A stretch of 64,000 nt of DNA, taken from assembly GCA_022495995.1 (NCBI GenBank), contig JAFEMH010002325.1, positions 124,001 through 188,000 on the forward strand. Reading direction: 5' to 3'. Of this stretch, positions 1 to 9,200 are shown one piece after another. The stretch is from Adenophora triphylla var. japonica. Its lineage: Eukaryota > Streptophyta > Magnoliopsida > Asterales > Campanulaceae. The translations under genes were made by a program, and so were the position numbers. The first letter of the stretch is position 1; each line of letters begins with the position of its first letter. The notes under the pieces are model-generated. The model was not told the DNA's origin. It saw only the letters and a list, made by a program, of their open reading frames with translations, and made no database searches.

Positions 1-196
1 CCAACCAAACGCCCCTAAAATTCGTTTTTTTTTTGTTTTCAAGCGGGTCAGTTTTCCGGTTCCGGGTTCAATCATCTCGCCCGGTACTTTTCCGGTCTTC
101 CTCCATATTCATAGAGTACCCCCCAAGCCATCGCCAGTCAAAACTTCTCTCTGCAATTCGTCTCCGTCACACTCTCAATCCTCTCCTTCCCCAAAC

Positions 197-288
197 AAAC
201 CCTAATTTTTTCCTAAACATACCCTCCAATGTCGGTAAGTAATTTCTTCTCCATCTCCGCCTCTTCCACCATACTTTTAAAACCCTAA
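197..288 (+). promoter_or_regulatory. Two telo-box motifs in 5' leader and first intron of the proteasome gene
   Basis: AAACCCTAA occurs at 197-205 in the 5' leader and again at 280-288 in intron 1. Telo-boxes (AAACCCTA) near the start of plant housekeeping genes are known cis elements. Here the position fits that role, but regulation itself is inferred. Confidence 0.45.
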
Positions 289-3200
289 TTTTTGTCTCAG
301 ATCAGACCCCCAAATGATTGGGTACTAGTAGTTAGCTAATCGTTTTGAACTATGCAGATCTTCGAGTATAACGGAAGTGCCCTAGTAGCTATGGTGGGCA
401 AGAACTGCTTCGCAATCGCCAGTGATCGCCGCCTCGGGATTCAGCTACAGACCGTTGCTACTGATTTCCAGCGTATTTTCAAGATTCATGATAAGCTCTT
501 CCTTGGTCTATCCGGTCTTGCTACCGACGCCCAAACCCTGTCAGTTACTTTATTAGTTATATTTATATATCCATTTTGTGTGTGTGATATTGCTGGTTTC
601 AGTTTTTGTTTGATTTAAAGTACATATTTGGGTGGTAATTTATTGTTTTTGTATGACTTTGATTGGGCGAAGGCATCAACGGCTTGTTTTCCGACACAAA
701 TTGTATCAGCTTCGTGAAGAGAGGGATATGAAGCCTGAGACTTTTGCTAGTCTTGTTTCTGCTGTTCTTTACGAGAAAAGGTTAGGTCTTGATTTCCACA
801 TTTGTGCTTTCTTGTAGCCATTTTAATTACTTTGATTTTTTAGTTTGAGTTGCTGAAGTAGAAACTTCTTATCTAGCTCCATTTTTTACAGCATTGCTTA
901 CTAAAGACTTAGTATTTCATTTTTGACTGTTTAATTTGTGGCTTGATCTTGAGAGTTTTAAGTCTTGGTTGATTACTACTCGTAGTTCAAACCATAGTTG
1001 TCAAAGGCGAAAGGCGGGCGAGATGTACTTGGAAAAGGTGAGAGGCAAGGCGAGCGGCAAATAAGCGAGCAAGGTTGTTAATAGAACAAAAATTAGAAAA
1101 AAATATAGAAAAAAGTATACACACACATGAACAAGAATAAAGCATTACATAAATGTCACAATTCCATATATAATAGTATTCTAATATAATTCAAACCTCA
1201 AAAGTAAGAATTCTAAGACAAAAGGCTCATGAATTTAATTTACGAAGTTCAAATTAACAAAACAAGTAATAGTTTAAGGCAACAAGTGAAATAAACTTAA
1301 ACCCTTAAACATTATCGAGAAAAGAAATCAAGTTCTAAAGTCGTTAAAGTAAATGAACATTTGAAGAACATGGGACTGAAAAAAAAAGAATAAAAAAAGC
1401 AAAAATGCGAGAGGCGGGCGGCAAAAAGGCGAGCAAGGTGTACGCCTCGTAAAGAAAGGCGCACATCCGCCCGCCTGGCTTCAAAAAAGCGAACCCCCAA
1501 GACGCCAAAAAGGCGAGGCGGGCGACGCCTTTGACAACTATAGTCCAAACTGGTCTGTATTCTCTTTTGGAGATTCCGCTGCAAGCTTCTACTTAGTCGG
1601 TTATATATTTACTTAGTCTTAAAGTGCCCCATTATTTGTAAATCCCCTGCAATCCTTTAACCTACTTATATGTACATTCAGCGGCTGCTATCAAGGATGC
1701 CCACTATTTCCCTTCCGGACCAATGAATCAACCTTTGTCAATTCATAGCCTCTGTTACCATCCATTATTGCTGTTTTTTTTTTTTTTTTTTTAAATAGGT
1801 TTAGGGAATGCAAAAGGTAGAAAACCAGCTAATGTTTAATTTTCAGAATACTCAAAATATCTACCATGTTGTACTCTTTGTCCTCACATGGTTCCAAACT
1901 GCAAAACTCATTACCTTCGCTGTGATCCCAGGCCGGCCCAATAATCTGCTGTCATATCCTTGATGATGAATATGCTGGAAAGGGAAAAATATACTTCGAA
2001 TCCTAATTTATTTTCTTATTTTGTTTTGCTTTGTTGTTTCACGTTTGGGTTGATCCTGCTTTCTGCTTTGATCTAGTCCGATACCTTCATAGGTTTACCT
2101 CAGAGAAGTCCAGCTGCAGAATGTGGAAGTGTGAAACTATATTAAATTTTAAAGTGGGACAGAGAAGGACAATCAAATCAGTTGAAGGCTAGTACTGCTT
2201 CACGTGTACTCCCTCCGTCCCGGCTAAAGCTTCATCATTTTGGTTAGGCACATAAATTAAGAAAAATGACGAGCGGGAAAAGGGTTGTGAGAGGGAAGAA
2301 GTGAGTGGGTATTACAAGTGGGGCCCGCAATTTAAATTTGTGGGGGGAAAAAGCGAGTGGTATTGACAAGTGGGGTCCACAATTTAAGTATGTTCGAGGA
2401 AAAAGTGAGTGGGGTTGTTAACCATTTTAGGAAAGCTGAAGTTTCTAATGAGATGCCCTTTTGGTAAAAGGTGAAGCTTTTGGTGGGACTTGGTGGGACT
2501 GAGGGAGTATCTTTTAACATATTTGCAACACAATTCTGTTACAAATATTCATTTAGCCAACCAATATGCTATCAAACTTTTCCTTTTCTTGCCACTGGTG
2601 CTTACACACATTATTACCATGAAATAGAGCAATAGATCTTTTCATTTTCATATACAATAAGAAACATATTTAGGCATAACATGTTGAAAGTACTTGAGTA
2701 ATATTGAATGCAAGATATCTATATTTCAAGTTAGGATTACGAAGGTGGTACATCGTAGGAAAGATGAATAATCAAGAAAGAAAATAAGAAAGAGGAGTAA
2801 CCGCTTACCCTGGAATGCGATCAGCCATGCCAGAAGACCCCAAGGGAAAAAGCTTCAATTCAAACATTATTAAATTACTTTAACTAAACAAGGGTAATTA
2901 TGTTAATATATAAAATAAATCCTTAACCATCTAGGGGTTGCATGTTTTTGTCCTACATCAAATCAACTTGTGGACATTGGAGATGGAAGTAGGACTAAAT
3001 GTCACTTTTGGGATGCATTTACTAGTTTACTAAATCTAAAAAAACCTTATAAATGCCAAAATACGTTTACCCTCCCAAAGTATCTAGTGATTCCCACTTT
3101 GCACTCCCGTTGGAAAAGTCGATCTGTTTGGTACCTAAATTTTCAAATCGTCCCACTTTGCACCCTAACACTAACGAATGTTAGAAAAGTTAACGAAACA

Positions 3201-6200
3201 GGTCATGTGTCAAGTATATGATGACAAATGGGCTAGTTTGTTATGGTCATTAGTTTTTAAGGGGTCAAATGCAAAAGTTTTAATATAAAGTGTTAAAAAG
3301 TTTTCAAAAACAATTAACATTACCTTAAATAATCAATATCTCCTGAAAATATTATTATATTTTTCATGCTAAAAAATAATATTTTTTTATGTTAAAAAAT
3401 AAAATAGTTAATGTCCATAATAACATATATTAACATTATCTTAAATAATTAATAATTAACATATCCTGAAAAAATATTTTTATTTTTTAATTTTGAAAAA
3501 AAATATGTTTAAAAAAAATAATCGTATAAATAAAAATATTGTATTTTTTAAGAAAAAGTGGATTTGTTTTAAAAAAACTATATAATTAATATTATTTTAT
3601 TTAATTATTTAAGAAAATGTTAATTAATTTGGAAAAAGAAACAAACTTTTAGCACTTTATTTTTAAAATTTTGTATTTGATCCCTTAAAAACTAATAGCC
3701 ATTACAAACTAGCCCATTTGTCATCATGTGCTCGGCACATGACTTATTTCGTTAACTTTTCTAATATTCGTTAGTGCGCCAGGGTGCAAAGTGCGACGAT
3801 TTGGAAATTTAGGTACCAAACATAATGCTTTTTAAACGAGGGTGCAGAGTGGGAATCGGTGGATACTTTGGGAGGGAAAATGTATTTTGGCCCCTTATAA
3901 ACTATCTGACAATTATTTCTGATAGGGGATCGTTGATTATTTTACTTCCCATTGACCAAATGACGACAAAGCACAATTACATTACCACTTGAAGCTTTCA
4001 TCTATTCTCTCTTTTTCATTGTTTTTACTTCTAATTTTTAGTGAAGCTATACTGCATATAATGTTTGCTCTGCGATCTTCACATTGGGCTTAAAAGATCT
4101 TTAAATGACTTCTCCCTCAATCTGAAAACTAAATTTCTTAGTTTGGTATTTCTTGCTCAATTTACATAGGGATTCTGCTTGTATGACTATATCTTGTTGA
4201 AATAGCATGCTGTACTTCTCCAGTTTACCCCAAAGTAAACCAGGTTCTAGGTGCATTCCTCATTATTTTCATTAGGATGCTAAATTATTGCACTGCCTAT
4301 TCGTTTAAACGATTTACGTAAGTGGTTTTATACTAGAAAGAAGTATGCATGGATATATGTAGTCAGTTTGTAAGTACGGCTATCAATATGGATACTGGTC
4401 CTCTCTTATGGATAGTGGGAAATGTACTCCTACGCAAACGACTAAAAGAGAAGTCATATTTTGTACAATTTGGACATCAATATATATATATACATATATA
4501 TATTATAGATTGGGCACTAATACCAATGATATATCTCTTTTAAATATACTATCTTAAATTTAAATCATCACCCTTGTAACTGACAAGACATCAGCTCCAG
4601 CTGCTCATGTAGTTATCTTGTGTAGCTAAGTTTATACATTTTGATTAGTGTTAATGGTCATCTTATGTGGCTAAGTAGATTTATTTTGTTTTTTGTGTTA
4701 ATTATATGCAAGCGTAAACTCCAGATTGTGATAGACAACGAAGTTCACTAGCTGTAAATCAAAGGATTTGGTTTCTGCAGAATGTTGATATGTCTCATAA
4801 CTTGCGAAAGATTGCTGACTGATTCACATTGCATTCCTTCCTTCCACTTTTAAAATCCCTCTTTCTTTTTCTGGGAGGTTCCAGAATGAGTATAAATTTG
4901 AAGATTAAACTTATGAGCTCCATGTAGGGTTGAGGTTCATTCATTAATGAAAGAAATTTAAACTCCTGTCTTTGGTAGTAATGTCCTGATACTCGTCGTA
5001 GAATGAATGGAATATTGCTTCTATATTTGCGAACAGTGGATGCTGCACGTTGATTCCAAACTCATATGATGTACTCCCTCTGTCCCATAATAAATGTCAC
5101 ACTTGTATATTTGTACGAAGGAACTTTGAGCAATAATTTTAGGTTAATTTAATTATCCTAATAAAAATATAAAACTCGTTATTGATTTACCATTATAAAT
5201 ACTATCAATAACAATTTTAAAATTTTCATTAGGATAATTAAATTAAACTATATTGCTGAAAGCTACTTCGTACTAATATACAAAAAAGTGCAACATTTAT
5301 TCTGGGACACATGGAGTGAGTACATACCTCAAAATAGTATCTCTTTGGATTACATCATTCTTGCTGAAATCTTGTATGCCAGTTGTTTGACTGGCAGAAA
5401 TTTTCATCTTTCTTATCATCTGTTGTCTTACATTCTCTGGTTTAACTATGCTTTGAAATGATCAAATAGTGCTAGACAAAAATGTTTCACACATTCAATT
5501 CACACTTATGTAGGTTTGGTCCTTACTTCACCCAGCCCGTGATTGCTGGATTGGGAGATGATGACACTCCATTTATTTGCACAATGGATTCTATTGGAGC
5601 AAAGTATGTTTACATCTACTTCAATGCTTTAGTTTATTCCTACTTTCAGAATCACCAGGCTGTCAAGGCTAGTTATCAGCATCTCTTTTGTGATTGTGTT
5701 ATTTGACAGTTAGTTCAGTTTTATTATCCTGATAAGGCCCCATGTTTTTTTTTCTAAATGTTTATTAAAGATTGATGTAGCTTAATGCTTGTACAATCAA
5801 ATTTGAGAAAAATCTCCGTTGTAACTCACTTCATTCAGTTAAACTTTAGTGGGCTAATATGGTCAATATTCTTAACTATTAAGGATCCCTTTTCCCTTGT
5901 TTTACTTTTCGAAATTTAGCAGTTTCTTCTTGTGTCAGAATTGTACTATTTGAAAAATGTTCTTGAACTCATTTACGTAATCTGATCAGGAAGTAATATG
6001 AAGAGTCATTTAATTTAAAGTTCGCTTGTATGTGTTTCAAATTGTCAAAAACGTATGTTTACATCAGTATTGTTGGCTATTTGGATGTGCTTAGATGGTA
6101 TGATATGGTAGTGCAGTTTCTCCTAAAGGTGGTCATATTTTTAAAACCAGAATGCTGTCGTACTATACATTTTCTTTTTCACTGATTTTTTGCGATAAAA

Positions 6201-9200
6201 GATTGAGCATTCTTCTAAGCACAACAACTTATGCCATTTTAAAAGAAATTCAAGTAAGTTAGTTTGTGATGTTTATATGTATTTGGTAACAAAAATTCGT
6301 GCTTACTGGGTCGATGATTCATGATTGATATATTTGAGCAAACCTCCTTTCTAATTAAATGCAGGGAGCTTGCCAAGGATTTTGTTGTTGCTGGTACAGC
6401 CTCAGAGTCTCTTTATGGTGCCTGTGAGTCGATGTTCAAGCCTGACATGGTACGCCTCTTCTTCAACTTGAACTAGTTTATGCTTTCTGAAATAATAGTA
6501 TACTAACAACTTTGGTGATGTATACTTGTCTAATGGCTGATTCCTGAAGGCTTTTGAACATAACTCCATCTGTCCCCTAAAAAGTAGCCGACTTCGGCCA
6601 TTTTTGGTCTACTTGATAAAGTTTGGCGAAATATTTATGAAAGCTAACTTGTGTCAAAATTTTTAAAGTTGCTATTAATAGTGTTTTTAATATTGTTTCG
6701 GTGAGTGAAATTGTTATCCGAGTTCGTCTTGGGTTGATTTTACCATGTAAGAGGTGAATTATTATTTAGGAGGGAGGGAGAATATGTTGCTCTTTGTTAA
6801 AATAATTATCCAAAGCAATTGATTTTCTTGATCCCCCTAGTTCTCAGAGGCAACCGATGACTGTATAATCACCAGTTTACAGATTGCATGGAGAAAAGTA
6901 GCTTCTCGATTCTCTATCTTCAAGATATAGTCGTGCTGCACTTATAAAAGAAAAAGAAGATATTATTGTGTAAGCTCTCTTCTTAGATATTGTATGGTAC
7001 TTCATGTTTGCAAGTGAGAGTGTACACCCTTTGTCTTTATAAAGGTTCGTTGGACTTACTACATCACATACAAATGTCACTAGTATAAGAATTGTTTCCA
7101 AGAGGGATATAAGTGAGTTTCAGTGTCATGCACACCATCTAATCGCATGACATTTGTTGCGTTACTGTGATCTCCTAGATATTTTGCCCGGCAGTTTTAC
7201 ACTTCGAAATTTGCGCACGCCCCCTTTAGGCCAGCCTCTTCTACCCTCTCAGGCTCCCCCTCTCTATGTAATGGAAACTGCATACTTGTCATCCTTGATG
7301 AGTTAAACATATGGCAACACTCTGGTACGGAAAGTTAGTTCCAACAAAAAAAATTACTAAGAATGCCCTGTTGAATGTCGATTTCTGAGGCTCCAGATGT
7401 AATTCGCAGGTGTAAACATTGTGTTGAGGTCCTGTCTTCTTCATAAATCTTTGGAAATTGTAACCCCTCTAGTTGGGCCCTAGAATCCTGATTTATCTCA
7501 GAACGTATTGCTAGTTGGTTTATTTTCCTCTTAGATTTTCTCCCTAGTTCTCTCTGCGTTTTTTTCACCGCATCTACTCTCTCCATTTTATGCATGGTTA
7601 TGTTGCTGGGTAATTGTTTTGTGTCTTACTTCAGTGATTCTGACTATTATCCCTTCTTATGGGTTGACTGTGGTACTGCTCTCAAGTCTACATGGGGTAT
7701 TGATGCTGTGTGGTATACTTATCTTACTCAAAAAATATATTCATGGTTGTAGTTCTTTAATCGAGTGTTCCAGGTTAGGGGTTGGGGTGAGTTGACTTCC
7801 ATGTAAGGGGCTTATAGCCCTAAGCATAGTCAGTTTCTGATGAGTTTGTCCAGAATGTACAATGAACAGTATACTAGTCAATATCTAAGAGGAGCTGGTA
7901 TATGTACAGTTGACGTTCTAGTTAATAGTCAGTGAGCTGATTATGCCTAGGAATTAATAAATTTTCAGGTAATATTGGCACTCGAAGAGTCAACCAAGTA
8001 ATACAACATAATCTTTCTATTGACTTGTTTATGATTTATGGTCAGTAATCAGGTTGACTTGTGGAATGCTATCACCAACACCTTGTAAACTCCCTTTACA
8101 GGCTATAAATTCTTTTAATGAACCATGGTTCTTGTGGTATGTCTCTCTCTATGTCTATGCCTGTCATAAATTAGTCATTCACCTGGCTTAGCATGTCCAC
8201 CTCAATCAACATAAAAAAGGGTAAGACAAGTTCAACTTAATAAGATTAAGTCTGAGAAAAGAATGGCTAGTATAGGATGATGGTGGTATTTGAGGAAGGA
8301 TAACTAGAAGATTGGGAATGGAAGCAGCCTCTTCACCAGGGTAAAGACTTTGTTTAGTAAATTTAAGTCATTTGGTCCATTTCATCTGTTCTTGGTTAAC
8401 TTGATGACTGGTGTGGTCGTTCTTAGCTCTGTCAATCTCATGCACTTTAATAAATTAGTTCATCATTTTTTTCAGAAGTTACTAATTTGGACCTTTAAGT
8501 GGCAAATGCTTGTGCGTGTATAAACAAAGCTTCTTACGCTGTGTGCATCAGCATCTTTACTAGCCATCGCTGATAATTGCTGCTATTGTTATTTTTTCAG
8601 GAGGCAGAAGAATTATTTGAGACTATCTCTCAAGCATTGCTATCATCTGTCGATCGTGACTGTTTGAGTGGTTGGGGAGGACACGTCTATGTTGTGTAAG
8701 CATTTGACTACTCTATTTTAGCATTATATACTGCCTCTTATGATAGAGATACTAGGAAGAATGCCATTGAAGAGTATGCAAAGAAAATAAATAAAATGCG
8801 GATTGAATCTACTATATGATGTAACAACAACAAAACCGTAGTCCCAAAATTATTTGGGGTCGGCTAAGATGAAACATCGTATGGATTCATCAAAGAGAGG
8901 TTAGAAAACACGAAAGGTAAAAAAAATGAACGCCAAGAAGATTTAAAAGAGAGAAATAAGTGCGAAGAAAAAAATCCTGAGAAACAGGAATACGAAACAT
9001 AATCTACTATACTCCCTCCATCCTGTAAAGTTGTTCCCATTTGCCATATTTGTTTGACCCAAAAAGATTGTTTCATGGATGAAATTGTTAGGTTAAAATT
9101 ATTGAACTTCCAAAATTGTCAACCAAAGAAGAAGAAGAAGAGAGTAGAGGATGAGAGCCAACCAAGGTAGTAGTAATGGAGTAATAAGTATACCTCATCA

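Noticed and set aside
352..618. ORF starting MQIFEY as the proteasome N-terminus
   Set aside because: The ATG lies within the intron acceptor (tatgcag) and the frame runs past the exon 2 donor at 540. The spliced start at 229 gives the conserved MSIFEY.
1312..1584. 90-codon ORF on -
   Set aside because: It lies across the right half of the hAT-type element and its TSD; Arg/Phe-rich low-complexity translation of GC-rich repeats.
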